DNA of 64,000 bases from Gammaproteobacteria bacterium (GTDB lineage Bacteria; Pseudomonadota; Gammaproteobacteria; JACKNK01): contig JACKNJ010000006.1 in assembly GCA_024234895.1 (NCBI GenBank), positions 124,001 to 188,000 on the forward strand, read 5' to 3'. Positions 21,775 through 30,709 of this stretch are shown piece after piece. Within the stretch, counting starts at the first letter, position 1. Every line of letters begins with the position of its first letter. The translations under genes and the position numbers were made by a program. The notes beneath the pieces were generated by a model. That model did not search any database. It saw only the letters and a list, made by a program, of their open reading frames with translations, and was not told the DNA's origin.

Positions 21775-23172
21775 TCACATCATGTCCTCGTCCATCGAGT
21801 ACGACTCCGGCATCCAGTTCTCGAAGCGGGTGTACTTGCCGAGGAAGGTCAGGCGCACGGTGCCGATAGGGCCGTTACGCTGCTTGCCGATGATGATCTC
21901 GGCGGTGCCCTTGTCCGCGCTCTCGGGGTTGTAGACCTCGTCGCGGTAGATGAACACGATCACGTCGGCGTCCTGCTCGATGGCGCCCGATTCGCGCAGA
22001 TCCGACATGACCGGGCGTTTGTTGGGGCGCTGTTCCAGGCTGCGGTTGAGCTGCGAGAGCGCGATCACCGGCACTTCAAGTTCCTTCGCCAAGGCCTTGA
22101 GACTTCGAGATATTTCGGAGATTTCCGTGGCCCGATTCTCGGCGTGTTCGCTGCTGCCGCGCATCAGCTGGATGTAATCGAGCACGATCATGCCGAGGCC
22201 GTGTTCACGCTTCACGCGCCGGGCGCGGGCGCGGACCTCGGTGGGCGACATGGCCGGCGTGTCGTCGATCAGCAGCTTCTTGTCCTGCAGCATGTTGATC
22301 GCCGAGGTGATGCGCGGCCAGTCGTCGTCGTGCAGCTGACCGGTGCGCAGCTTGTGCTGATCGATGCGACCCAGCGAGGACATCATGCGCATCGCCAGCT
22401 GGTCGGCCGGCATTTCCATCGAGAACACCAGCACCGGGTATTCCTTCATGACCGCGTGTTCGGCGATGTTCATCGCGAACGTCGTCTTGCCCATGGACGG
22501 GCGCCCGGCAACGATGACCAAATCGCCCGCCTGCATGCCGGAGGTGCGGTCATCGAAATCATCCCAGCCGGTAGGCACGCCGGTGACCGTGCTGGAGGCC
22601 TGAAACAGCGTCTCCACCTTGTCGACCACGCGGGTCAGCACGCGCTTGATGATCTCGGGGCCGGCACGACCACGCATGGTCTGTTCGGCGATCTCGAACA
22701 CGCGGGTCTCGGCGGCGTCGAGCAACTGCTTGCTGTCGCGCCCTTCCGGCGAGAACACCGAATCGACAATGTCGCTGCCCACGCCGATCAGCTGCCGCAT
22801 CACTGAGCGCTCGCGGACGATCTCGGCGTAGGCTCGCACGTTGGCGGCGGACGGGGTGTTGTTGGCGAGCGCGCCGAGATAGGACAAACCGCCCGCGTCC
22901 TCGAGCTGTTTGCGGGTCTCCAGCCACTCGGACACGGTGACCACGTCACAGGGCTGGCCACTATCGGCCAACGAGGTCAGCGCGGAGAAGATGAGGCGGT
23001 GATCGCGGCGATAGAAATCATCGCCCGCGAGGATGTCGACGACCTTTTCCCAGGCCAGGTTGTCGAGCATCAGACCGCCGAGTACCGACTGCTCCGCCTC
23101 GATGGAGTGCGGCGGAACCTTGAGTTTTTCGGTACCGGGATCGAGAAACGCCCCGGCGGCGGACTCGGACAT
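21775..23172 (-). CDS. dnaB: Replicative DNA helicase DnaB
   Basis: This RecA-type hexameric helicase unwinds the replication fork. The N-terminal domain begins LKVPPHSIEAEQSVLGGLML. Walker A is AGRPSMGKTTFAMN, with further helicase motifs VLVFSMEMPADQLA, IVLDYIQLMRG and ALSQLNRSLEQR. I chose ATG 23172 (MSESAAG, 465 residues), giving the usual short lead before LKVPPHS. An ATG at 23226 would add 18 residues, and neither has a strong ribosome binding site. It lies downstream of rplI, the standard rpsF-rpsR-rplI-dnaB order. No intein is seen. Confidence 0.96.
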   Translation of the reverse strand: MSESAAGAFLDPGTEKLKVPPHSIEAEQSVLGGLMLDNLAWEKVVDILAGDDFYRRDHRLIFSALTSLADSGQPCDVVTVSEWLETRKQLEDAGGLSYLGALANNTPSAANVRAYAEIVRERSVMRQLIGVGSDIVDSVFSPEGRDSKQLLDAAETRVFEIAEQTMRGRAGPEIIKRVLTRVVDKVETLFQASSTVTGVPTGWDDFDDRTSGMQAGDLVIVAGRPSMGKTTFAMNIAEHAVMKEYPVLVFSMEMPADQLAMRMMSSLGRIDQHKLRTGQLHDDDWPRITSAINMLQDKKLLIDDTPAMSPTEVRARARRVKREHGLGMIVLDYIQLMRGSSEHAENRATEISEISRSLKALAKELEVPVIALSQLNRSLEQRPNKRPVMSDLRESGAIEQDADVIVFIYRDEVYNPESADKGTAEIIIGKQRNGPIGTVRLTFLGKYTRFENWMPESYSMDEDMM

Positions 23173-23273
23173 GCGCGACTCGCGGCTCAGGTAGCCGGAG
23201 ACGTTCCGGCCAGGGGCGTCGATCATAACCCGCGCCGGGCTCGATGAACCCGGCGCGGTCCCACCGGCGGCGA

Positions 23274-23723
23274 TTATTCGCCGGCGACGATCACGATCTT
23301 GACGGTGACGTCGACGTCGCTGTGCAGATGCACGTCGACATCGAATTCACCGATGTTGCGCAGCGCACCATCCGGCAGGCGGATCTCGCGGCGGCTGATC
23401 TCGACACCGGCGGCAGTGACCGCGTCAGCGATCTCGGCGGCACCGACGGAGCCGAACAGCTTGCCTTCGCTGCCGGCGTTGGCGGCGATGGTCACCACCA
23501 GGTCAGCCAGCTGATCACGACGCGCTTCAGCACCGGCCAGCGAATCGGCGGCGGCGGCCTCCAGTTCGGCGCGACGCTCTTCGAACGCGGCGAGGTTCGC
23601 CGGCGTGGCGGCAGCGGCCTTGCCGGTGGGGATCAGGAAATTACGGCCATAGCCCGGACGCACCGCGACCTTGTCGCCGACGTTGCCCAGATTCTTGACT
23701 CGCTCGAGAAGGATCACGTCCAT
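23274..23723 (-). CDS. rplI: 50S ribosomal protein L9
   Basis: The 149-residue protein begins with the conserved MDVILLERVKNLGNVGDKV and GYGRNFLIPTGKA of L9. The linking helix (AAFEERRAELEAAAADSLAG) joins it to the C-terminal domain (LFGSVGAAEIADAV, EFDVDVHLHSDV). It is part of the rpsF-rpsR-DUF2232-rplI operon. Confidence 0.97.
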   Translation of the reverse strand: MDVILLERVKNLGNVGDKVAVRPGYGRNFLIPTGKAAAATPANLAAFEERRAELEAAAADSLAGAEARRDQLADLVVTIAANAGSEGKLFGSVGAAEIADAVTAAGVEISRREIRLPDGALRNIGEFDVDVHLHSDVDVTVKIVIVAGE

Positions 23724-23768
23724 CTTCAGTCACTCGCTTTATTGGTTACCGCGGATACCGTGCCGAAC

Positions 23769-24671
23769 TCAGGAGTCCGCGCCGGCGCCCATTCGTTTGC
23801 GCAAATCCAGCCAGGTGTCGATCAAACCCAGCAGGGCCAACAACTGCACCGCGACGGTGAACATCAACACCAGCGGCACATAAATCAAAACCATCCAAAA
23901 CCCGGGCGCCTTCTTACCAGCACCCAGCGCATGCAACACCGCCAAGCCCTGCAACGCATAAACCAGCACACTCACCGCCGCGAGATCCGCCACGATCGCC
24001 TGCTTGGTGATCATCGCGGCCACCACCAGACCAACCACCAGGAAGGCCCAGCGCGGCTCGAAGCGCAAGCCGTGAAACTCGTTCCGGAACCCGCCCGGAT
24101 TGAACAACTGCGCCTGCCAGTGGCGCGCCAGCAACAGCGCGACGACCTGCGATGCCAGCAGCGAGATCGCGACGGCCTGGGTCATAAACCCCGCGCTGTC
24201 GATCAACACCTGCCGGAACCCGGCGACCGTGTCGTCTGGCAAATCGGCCAACATCGAGCCGAACTGCGCGCTCCACCACTCCGTCGGGTTACCCACGGCA
24301 AGATGGAACAGCACCAGCCCAAGCCCGACGACGACGGCGATGACCTCGACCGAAGCCGCCAGCGACACCCGGCTTCGCAGCACCCAGGCGGCGATCAGGG
24401 CCACGCCCCACCACACCGCCCAACTGACGACGCCGAACATCGACTGCTGCAGGGCCACCACCAGCAACACCGCGAGCAGCACGGTGGAACCGCCGATGAC
24501 CTGCATTCCGCGTGCAGTCCCGAGACGCAGGGTCACGAGACCGACGCTGGCCGCGCTGACCCACAACAACGGAATCAGTAGCGGCGAAATCGTGACCGCG
24601 AGGGCGGTGAAGGTGCTCACCGTCACCGCCTGCGGCCAACCGCGCATGATGAAATTCGCCAGTGGTTTCAT
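23769..24671 (-). CDS. DUF2232 (YybS-like) integral membrane protein
   Basis: The 300-residue product, from ATG 24671 with an AGGAAG element about 10 bases upstream, has about eight hydrophobic helices. Examples are AVTVSTFTALAVTISPLLIP, GSTVLLAVLLVVALQQSMF and VEVIAVVVGLGLVLF. It carries the C-terminal GFRNEFHGLRFEPRWAFLVV and FWMVLIYVPLV segments of DUF2232. A longer frame exists but lacks family similarity. In many gammaproteobacteria a DUF2232 gene sits between rpsR and rplI, as here. Its function is unknown. Confidence 0.85.
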   Translation of the reverse strand: MKPLANFIMRGWPQAVTVSTFTALAVTISPLLIPLLWVSAASVGLVTLRLGTARGMQVIGGSTVLLAVLLVVALQQSMFGVVSWAVWWGVALIAAWVLRSRVSLAASVEVIAVVVGLGLVLFHLAVGNPTEWWSAQFGSMLADLPDDTVAGFRQVLIDSAGFMTQAVAISLLASQVVALLLARHWQAQLFNPGGFRNEFHGLRFEPRWAFLVVGLVVAAMITKQAIVADLAAVSVLVYALQGLAVLHALGAGKKAPGFWMVLIYVPLVLMFTVAVQLLALLGLIDTWLDLRKRMGAGADS

Positions 24672-24741
24672 GACGCTGGCTTCCTGACTTCCCACGCGGG
24701 GCGGGACCGACCGGCTCTCACCGGCACGGTCCCCGTGCACC

Positions 24742-24969
24742 TCAGAAGTGGCGATCGGTGTACGGCAGCAGCGCCAGATAGCGCGCGCGCTTGATCGCGG
24801 TGGTCAACTGACGCTGATAACGCGCCTTGGTGCCGGTGATGCGGCTCGGCACGATCTTGCCGGTTTCGGTGATGTAGGCCTTGAGGGTGTTGAGATCCTT
24901 GTAATCGATCTCGGTCACGCCTTCGGCGGTGAAACGGCAGTACTTACGACGACGGAAGAAACGGGCCAT
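24742..24969 (-). CDS. rpsR: 30S ribosomal protein S18
   Basis: This is a 75-residue S18 with the conserved core RRRKYCRFTAEG, IDYKDLNTLKAYITETGKI, VPSRITGTKARYQRQL and the C-terminal KRARYLALLPYTDRHF. It pairs with S6 on the 30S platform. It is 48 bases downstream of rpsF, and the two proteins together are the ligand of the leader element described at 25452-25478. Confidence 0.98.
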   Translation of the reverse strand: MARFFRRRKYCRFTAEGVTEIDYKDLNTLKAYITETGKIVPSRITGTKARYQRQLTTAIKRARYLALLPYTDRHF

Positions 24970-25017
24970 GTGTTATCCCCTGGGGTATTCGTTCGATACG
25001 GATGGACGGGCTACGAC

Positions 25018-25416
25018 TCAGTCGTCGTTGTCGTCGTCATCGCTGTCGCGGGAATCGGCGCGATCATCACGATCGCCACGACGGCTTTCCTTCTCATCGC
25101 CGCCCTTGATCAGCGAAGAGGGCTCGGTGACGGCTTCGCTGCGCTTGATGATCAGGTTGCGCAGCACCGCGTCGTTGAAACGGAACGCGCTGGTCAGTTC
25201 GTCCATCGCGGCCTGACCGCACTCGATGTTCATCAGGACGTAGTGGGCCTTGTGGAGCTTCTCGATCGGATACGCAAGCTGGCGGCGGCCCCAGTCTTCG
25301 AGGCGGTGGATGGCACCACCATCGGCTTCGATCGCGGCGCGATAGCGCTCGATCATGGCGGGAACCTGCTCGCTCTGGTCCGGATGGACCATGAACACGA
25401 CTTCGTAGTGACGCAT
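25018..25416 (-). CDS. rpsF: 30S ribosomal protein S6
   Basis: The 132-residue S6 begins MRHYEVVFMVHPDQSEQVP and has the GRRQLAYPIEKLHKAHYVLM motif. The C-terminal tail is strongly acidic (DSRDSDDDDNDD). Such tails occur in S6 of many proteobacteria, where RimK adds glutamates. It is the first gene of the operon, with a promoter at 25520-25548 and a structured leader. Confidence 0.98.
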   Translation of the reverse strand: MRHYEVVFMVHPDQSEQVPAMIERYRAAIEADGGAIHRLEDWGRRQLAYPIEKLHKAHYVLMNIECGQAAMDELTSAFRFNDAVLRNLIIKRSEAVTEPSSLIKGGDEKESRRGDRDDRADSRDSDDDDNDD

Positions 25417-25451
25417 TGTCTGACCTTATGGCTGAGAGCTACCCGACACAC

Positions 25452-25478
25452 CCTTGCAGGTCATGCGGTGCAGCAAGG
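25452..25478 (-). promoter_or_regulatory. Probable S6:S18-binding leader element of the rpsF operon
   Basis: In the rpsF 5' leader, arms CCTTGC and GCAAGG enclose a segment containing ACCG. A conserved leader with a bulged CCG is known in rpsF operons, where the S6:S18 complex binds and represses. The element lies 36 bases upstream of the rpsF ATG. The secondary structure was judged by eye only. Confidence 0.5.
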
Positions 25479-25519
25479 AAAACCGGACCGTTCAAGGAGG
25501 GCCGGGTGAAAGGCGCGGC

Positions 25520-25548
25520 ATCCTACTGAAGTCATTGATGAATTACAA
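25520..25548 (-). promoter_or_regulatory. Sigma-70-type promoter of the rpsF operon
   Basis: On the minus strand, TTGTAA (25548-25543) and TAGGAT (25525-25520) are spaced by exactly 17 bases. The predicted start near 25512 gives a leader of about 95 nucleotides before rpsF, which contains the S6:S18 element. Confidence 0.6.
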
Positions 25549-25575
25549 GGCGTGACGCCGTTGTGCCGCGCATCG

Positions 25576-26313
25576 TCAGCGCCTGCGCTGGCGCACCGCC
25601 TCGTACAGACACACACCGGCAGCGACCGACACATTCAGGCTCTCGATCTCGCCCGCCATCGGGATGCGCACGAGCTGATCGCAATGCTCCATGGTCAGGC
25701 GGCGCATGCCCTCGCCCTCCGCGCCCATGACCAACGCGATCGCCCCCTTGAAATCCACGTCGTAGATATCGGCGTCGACGCCACCGGTGGTGCCGACGAT
25801 CCATACACCACGATCCTGCAGGCCGCGCAGCGTGCGGGCGAGATTGGTGACCTGCACGAACGGCACGCGCTCCGCGGCCCCGGCGGCCACCTTGCGGGCC
25901 ACGGCAGTCAGACCGACCGCGCGGTCGCGTGGCGCGACCACCGCATTCACGCCGGCCGCTTCGGCGGTCCGGAGACAGGCACCGAGGTTATGCGGATCCT
26001 GCACGCCATCGAGCACCAGCAGCAGCGGCGGGCCGGACAGCGCATCAAGCAGGGCTTCGAGATGATCCTCGTTCTGCGCGGCGGTCTCGCGCACCTCGGC
26101 GATCACGCCCTGGTGCTGCGCGTTCGGCGCCATGCGGTCGAGCTCGTTGCGGTCGATGAACTGCACGCGCAGGCCGACCTCACGGGCGCGTTTCAGTATC
26201 GCGTCGACCCGGCGATCCTTGCGGCTGCCCTGCACCCAGAGACCGGTGACATTGCCCGCATCGCTCTTGAGCGCGGCTTCGACCGCATGCAGGCCGAAGA
26301 TGCGCTCCGTCAT
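25576..26313 (-). CDS. rlmB: 23S rRNA (guanosine-2'-O-)-methyltransferase RlmB
   Basis: The 245-residue SpoU-family enzyme methylates G2251 of 23S rRNA. It has the N-terminal substrate domain (IFGLHAVEAAL), the SPOUT motif 1 VLDGVQDPHNLGACLRTAEA, motif 2 LVMGAEGEGM and motif 3 IPMAGEIESLNVSVAAGVCL. The ATG overlaps the rnr stop by four bases, giving the usual rnr-rlmB coupling. Confidence 0.96.
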   Translation of the reverse strand: MTERIFGLHAVEAALKSDAGNVTGLWVQGSRKDRRVDAILKRAREVGLRVQFIDRNELDRMAPNAQHQGVIAEVRETAAQNEDHLEALLDALSGPPLLLVLDGVQDPHNLGACLRTAEAAGVNAVVAPRDRAVGLTAVARKVAAGAAERVPFVQVTNLARTLRGLQDRGVWIVGTTGGVDADIYDVDFKGAIALVMGAEGEGMRRLTMEHCDQLVRIPMAGEIESLNVSVAAGVCLYEAVRQRRR

Positions 26314-28727
26314 CCGTGCTTCTTCCGGCCCGTATTCTTCTTGCCGGAGGACGTCCCGCCGCCGGATTTCCTGCCGCCGCCCTTGTGGCCGCTCGCCGGC
26401 TTGCCGTGCCGCTTGCCGTCACGCGACTTGCCTTGCTCCTGCCGGTCCTTGCCGGCACCGTCACGACGGGCACGTGGTTCGCGCGGCGAGTCGTCGCGCG
26501 AACCGATCGGGGAATCGTCGTCGGACAGATCGAAATCGATCTTCTTCTGGTCGAGATCGACACGCATGACCTTGACGCGGACCCGGTCGGCGAGGCGGTA
26601 ACTGCGCCCGGTGCGATCGCCCATCAGACGATGGCCGACGGCGTCGAAGTGATAGAAGTCGCTGCGCAAGGCGGTGATATGGACCAGGCCCTCGACATAG
26701 ACCTCGTCGAGCTCCACGAACAGGCCGAACGAGGTGACCGCCTTGACCGTGCCGGTGTAGGTCTCGCCGACCTTGTCCATCATGAACTCGCACTTCAGCC
26801 AGTCGACCGCGTCGCGGGTGGCTTCGTCGGCGCGGCGTTCGGTGCTGGAGCAGTGATCGCCGAACACGATCATGTCTTCGGTGCTGTAGTCGAAGTCGGC
26901 CGGCGTGCCGCCGCGCAGGGCATGACGGATCGCGCGATGCACCAGCAGATCCGGGTAACGGCGGATCGGTGAGGTGAAGTGCGCATATTCCTCGTAGGCC
27001 AGACCGAAATGGCCGATGTTGTCCGGGCTGTACACGGCCTGCTTCAGGGAGCGCATCAGCACGGTCTGGATCAGGTGCGAGTCGGGACGCTCGCGGACCA
27101 CGTCGAGCAGTTCCAGGAAATCCGCCGGCTGCGGCTCGGCCCCGCCACGCAGGTGCAGGCCGAATTCGCCGAGGAACTTGCGCAGGTCTTCGAGCTTGTC
27201 CGCCGCCGGACCATCGTGGATGCGGTACAGCGCCGGCAGCTTGCGCTTGAGCAGGAAGCGCGCGGCGGCCTGATTGGCCAGCAACATGCACTCCTCGATG
27301 ATCTTGTGCGAGTCGTGGCGGTGCACCGGCACGATCGCTTCGATCTTGCGGTTCTCGCCGAACACGATGCGCGTCTCGGTGGTCTCCAGTTCCAGCGCGC
27401 CGCGCTCGCGGCGGCGTTCGTTGAGGACCTTGTACAGCGCGTGCAGCTCACGCAGCTGCGGCAGCAGTTTCTTGTACTGCTGCGCCAGGATCGGATCGGC
27501 GCCATCCAGCAGCAATTGCACCTGGTCGTAGGTGAAACGCGCGTGGGAGCGCATCACGCCTTCCAGGAACTTGGCGCGGTGGACCTCGCCGTCCTCGTTG
27601 ACGAACAATTCGACCGCCATGCACAGGCGATCGACCTCGGGATTGATCGAGCACAGGCCGTTGGAGAGGATCTCCGGCAGCATCGGGATCACGCGCTCGG
27701 GGAAATACACCGAGTTGCCGCGCTGATAGGCCTCCTGGTCGAGCGCCGTCTCCGGCTTCACGTAGTGCGATACATCCGCGATCGCGACCACGACCTTCCA
27801 GCCGCTCTGGGTGCGTTTGCAGAACACCGCATCGTCGAAATCGCGCGCGTCGGCGCCATCGATGGTGACCAGCGGCACATCGCGCAGATCGACACGGCCT
27901 TCCTTCGCCGCCTCCGGCACCTCCGGCCTGAGATCGGCGATCTCTTCATCGACCTCCGCCGGCCATTCCTGCGGGATCTCGTGGGCGCGGATCGCGATGT
28001 CGATCTCCATGCCCGGATCCATCTGGTCGCCCATCACCTCGGTGACGCGACCGATCGCACCGCGATGGCGACTGGGCTGCTCGACGATCTCGACCATCAC
28101 GATCTGACCGTCCTTCGCGCCCATCTGGTCCTCGGGATGCACCAGCACGCTCTGCGGGATGCGCGGGTTGTCCGGCTCGACGAAGCCGATGCCGCGATCC
28201 AAGCGGAAGTGCCCGACCAGCGCCTTGTGCGCGCGTTCGATGACCTCGACCAGCGCGCCTTCGCGGCGTCCGCGCCGATCGACGCCGGTCACGCTCACGA
28301 CGACGCGATCTCCATGGAGCACCGAGCCCATCTCGCGGTTGTTGAGGAACACATCCTCACCGCCGGTATCCGGCACCACGAAGCCGAAGCCATCGCGATG
28401 ACCGATCACGCGACCACGCACCAGATCGGACATATCCACCGGCACGTAACCGCCGCGCCGGTTGTAGATCACCTGGCCATCCCGCTCCATCGCCCGCAAG
28501 CGACGCCGCACGGCCTCGAACAGCTCCTCGTCCTCAAGCAGGCCGAGGTCCTCGGCAATGCGCTCACGGGTCGCGGGTTTGCCGCGCTCCTTCAGGTAAT
28601 CGAGGATGAATTCGCGCGAGGGGATCGGCCGTTCGTATCGGAGGGATTCGCGTTCGGCGTGCGGGTCGCGACCCTTGGAACGACCGCCTGCGGGCGGCTG
28701 GGAATCGCGGGAAGAGGATTTGGACAT
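26310..28727 (-). CDS. rnr: Ribonuclease R
   Basis: This 3'-5' exoribonuclease degrades structured RNA. From ATG 28727 (MSKSSSRDS) it is 805 residues. Domains in order are winged helix (SREFILDYLKERGKPATRERI), two cold-shock domains (GRVIGHRDGFGFVVPD), an RNB catalytic domain with the metal-binding DGADARDFDDAVFC, then S1 (GETYTGTVKAVTSFGLFVEL). A basic Gly/Lys-rich tail (GRKSGGGTSSGKKNTGRKKH) follows. A further-upstream start would add residues with no family match. It is translationally coupled to rlmB. Confidence 0.96.
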   Translation of the reverse strand: MSKSSSRDSQPPAGGRSKGRDPHAERESLRYERPIPSREFILDYLKERGKPATRERIAEDLGLLEDEELFEAVRRRLRAMERDGQVIYNRRGGYVPVDMSDLVRGRVIGHRDGFGFVVPDTGGEDVFLNNREMGSVLHGDRVVVSVTGVDRRGRREGALVEVIERAHKALVGHFRLDRGIGFVEPDNPRIPQSVLVHPEDQMGAKDGQIVMVEIVEQPSRHRGAIGRVTEVMGDQMDPGMEIDIAIRAHEIPQEWPAEVDEEIADLRPEVPEAAKEGRVDLRDVPLVTIDGADARDFDDAVFCKRTQSGWKVVVAIADVSHYVKPETALDQEAYQRGNSVYFPERVIPMLPEILSNGLCSINPEVDRLCMAVELFVNEDGEVHRAKFLEGVMRSHARFTYDQVQLLLDGADPILAQQYKKLLPQLRELHALYKVLNERRRERGALELETTETRIVFGENRKIEAIVPVHRHDSHKIIEECMLLANQAAARFLLKRKLPALYRIHDGPAADKLEDLRKFLGEFGLHLRGGAEPQPADFLELLDVVRERPDSHLIQTVLMRSLKQAVYSPDNIGHFGLAYEEYAHFTSPIRRYPDLLVHRAIRHALRGGTPADFDYSTEDMIVFGDHCSSTERRADEATRDAVDWLKCEFMMDKVGETYTGTVKAVTSFGLFVELDEVYVEGLVHITALRSDFYHFDAVGHRLMGDRTGRSYRLADRVRVKVMRVDLDQKKIDFDLSDDDSPIGSRDDSPREPRARRDGAGKDRQEQGKSRDGKRHGKPASGHKGGGRKSGGGTSSGKKNTGRKKHG

Positions 28728-28847
28728 GAAACCGGGACTTTGATGAAAAATAGGCGACGGATCATAGCAGTTCACGCCCCCAAGCCCGGCATGCAATCGT
28801 CAACTCGTGGCTGGATCCGTCCAGGCCACGAGTCACGCGTCGCGCTG

Positions 28848-29108
28848 TTATTCGCTTGTGGTCACCAGATCGCGCACAGCGGCGACCAGCTTGTCGCCGA
28901 TTCCCTTGACGTTGGTGAGCGCCTCCACGTTGGCGAACGGGCCATTCGTCTCCCGATACTGGATGATCGCCGCCGCCTTGGCGGGACCGATCCCCGGCAA
29001 GCCGCTCAAGGTGTCGGCATCGGCGGTATTGATATTGATGAGTCCGGCAAACGCCGGGAAGGCAAGCAACGCGCCCAGCAGGGCGCCCATGACACGGGGG
29101 AATTTCAT
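28848..29108 (-). CDS. comEA: ComEA-family helix-hairpin-helix DNA-binding protein
   Basis: This 86-residue exported protein has a signal peptide (MKFPRVMGALLGALLAFPAFA) followed directly by the ComEA core ININTADADTLSGLPGIG. A second HhH motif, VKGIGDKLV, follows. It is the short Gram-negative type, without the membrane anchor of B. subtilis ComEA. It should bind incoming DNA in the periplasm during natural transformation. A ComEC gene lies about 32 kb away in the window. Confidence 0.9.
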   Translation of the reverse strand: MKFPRVMGALLGALLAFPAFAGLININTADADTLSGLPGIGPAKAAAIIQYRETNGPFANVEALTNVKGIGDKLVAAVRDLVTTSE

Positions 29109-29317
29109 ATCGGAGTCCTTTAATTGGTGGTTAGCACATCGCCACGACGGAAATGGCCATCCAGCCGATCCATCGGGCGACCCGGATGCTTTACTCCGCC
29201 ACTCAACATGTCAACTAACGAATATGCTTGTATTTCATTGACTTAGTGACGAAACCGACAAGTCAAACCAACCAAAATGCAACCCCGGAAAATTATCCGT
29301 AATCCCCTGTTCGGGAG

Positions 29318-29345
29318 TTGACACCCCCATCGCCATCAGTAGAAT
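29318..29345 (+). promoter_or_regulatory. Sigma-70 promoter of tRNA-Leu
   Basis: A perfect -35 TTGACA (29318-29323) and TAGAAT (29340-29345) are separated by 16 bases. A GC-rich discriminator (GCGCGCTCCCC) follows before the tRNA starts at 29359. Such discriminators are typical of stringently controlled stable-RNA promoters. The 200 bases further upstream, to the comEA start, show nothing else. Confidence 0.8.
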
Positions 29346-29358
29346 GCGCGCTCCCCAC

Positions 29359-29445
29359 GCCGAGGTGGCGGAATTGGTAGACGCGCTAGTTTCAGGTACT
29401 AGTGGCCGTAAGGTCGTGGAAGTTCGAGTCTTCTCCTCGGCACCA
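29359..29445 (+). tRNA. tRNA-Leu (anticodon CAG)
   Basis: An 87-nt class II tRNA with acceptor GCCGAGG paired to CCTCGGC, D-arm with GGTAGACGC, anticodon stem CTAGT/ACTAG with loop TTCAGGT (anticodon CAG), a long variable arm, TTCGAGTC in the T arm, and an encoded CCA. The size and variable arm fit leucine. Confidence 0.95.
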
Positions 29446-29451
29446 AACATC

Positions 29452-29486
29452 AAAAGGCCCGCATCGTTCGATGCGGGCCTTTTGCT
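29452..29486 (+). terminator. Rho-independent terminator after tRNA-Leu(CAG)
   Basis: A long perfect stem (AAAAGGCCCGCATC / GATGCGGGCCTTTT) with a 4-base loop lies seven bases after the tRNA CCA. The remaining stretch to the SOR stop at 29753 (about 265 bases) has no gene, repeat or promoter that I can support. Confidence 0.92.
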
Positions 29487-29752
29487 TTCTCGGGGCCGAG
29501 GCCCGTCGACTGCGGAGCACGACGTCCCGGGTCATCAGGCCAGCCGGCGCAGGCGTAGCCGGAAACCGGCCATGCCGAACCCCCGTAGCGAGCGCATCCC
29601 TGCCAGCGGGGCCGTCGCCACCCTGCCCCCTGCCTCCGTGGCGGTCGTCGCGGCCATTTATCGCATTCCCGTTTATCGCAATCGAAGCAACACCGCGTAA
29701 CGCCTTGCGGCGTGCACCTGTCGCACCGCACCGCCCGCGGAGGCGATCAGAC

Positions 29753-30709
29753 TCAGGCCGGCGTGGCGGACTTCAGACCCTGCAGCACTTCCCGATAGCT
29801 GTGCTCGCGGAACATGGTGTCGGAGATGCGCACGGTGGGCACCGTCAGGCAGTTGTCGAGCACCTGCGTGCCATGCACGAAGAGGATTTCGGGTTTGACG
29901 TTGACATGCGGCATGCCGCCCTGCGCGGAGGCCAGGTCCTCGAACTCGACCATGGTCAGGTACTCCGCCGGCAGGGTGTAGCCCTCCCAGACTTCCGCCG
30001 TGCGTTTCAGCTTGCTGCCCGAACTGTCCTTCATGTCCTCCAGCAAGGATTCGACGGTCGCGTGGCCGCTACCCAGGGTCGAGAGCCCCACCCGCTTGAG
30101 AATCTGGTAACCGATGACGCCGGCGGTCTCCATCAGCATGTCCATCGTGCGGATCTCGCCGGCCTCGAACTCGGCCTCCTTGCCGGGCTTGACGTGATGC
30201 GTGGCCAGCACGGTGACGGTTTCGCCGGAATCCATCGCATATCCGTGCGTGTCGCCAGCGTTGCCGAACCCACGTTTCATCATCTGATTCCTGGAGATCA
30301 GCTTCGGCAACGTGCTCCGGACGATCCGGAAGATCGGCTCCTCGGGGCCTTCGAGCAGCATGCCGCCGCACTGCGCGCAGGCCTCGACCACCACGTCCTC
30401 GAAGGTTTCATGGAAATTCTCGTGCGCCTGCCACGAATCCCAGTACGTGAACTGATCGATCCAGATGTGCGACAGCTCCGCGCCCATGTCCGAACTCGCG
30501 GCCCAGCGCATGCCCATCGGGCAGGTGCCGCGCTGGCGCATCAGATCAAAGCCGCGAAAGCCCGGTGTCAGCGCCGTCGCCAGACACATCTTGCTGCTGG
30601 CCTCCTTCATCATGCGCAACAGGTTGGGGTCGTTGCGGACCAGAACACGGTTGATCGCGACGTACAGGGGCGATTGGGGCTCGGCGTCAAACAGTGACTT
30701 GATATTCAT
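29753..30709 (-). CDS. sor: Sulfur oxygenase reductase (SOR)
   Basis: From ATG 30709 the product is 318 residues, close to the roughly 310 of archaeal SOR. SOR is a cytoplasmic non-heme iron enzyme that converts S0 with O2 to sulfite, thiosulfate and sulfide. All active-site residues known from Acidianus ambivalens SOR line up with a constant offset of 10-11. C42 in SKMCLATA (= C31), H96 and H100 in AHENFHETF (= H86, H90), C111 and C114 in ACAQCGG (= C101, C104), and E124 in GPEEPIF (= E114). The beginning PLYVAIN and HHVKPGKEAEFE also fit. In-frame sequence upstream of 30709 is not family-like. It lies 261 bases downstream of a NIT-ANTAR regulator on the same strand. Confidence 0.93.
   Translation of the reverse strand: MNIKSLFDAEPQSPLYVAINRVLVRNDPNLLRMMKEASSKMCLATALTPGFRGFDLMRQRGTCPMGMRWAASSDMGAELSHIWIDQFTYWDSWQAHENFHETFEDVVVEACAQCGGMLLEGPEEPIFRIVRSTLPKLISRNQMMKRGFGNAGDTHGYAMDSGETVTVLATHHVKPGKEAEFEAGEIRTMDMLMETAGVIGYQILKRVGLSTLGSGHATVESLLEDMKDSSGSKLKRTAEVWEGYTLPAEYLTMVEFEDLASAQGGMPHVNVKPEILFVHGTQVLDNCLTVPTVRISDTMFREHSYREVLQGLKSATPA

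Noticed and set aside
29500..29752. Possible small gene between the tRNA terminator and sor
   Set aside because: Frames are short, without ribosome binding site or protein-like composition.
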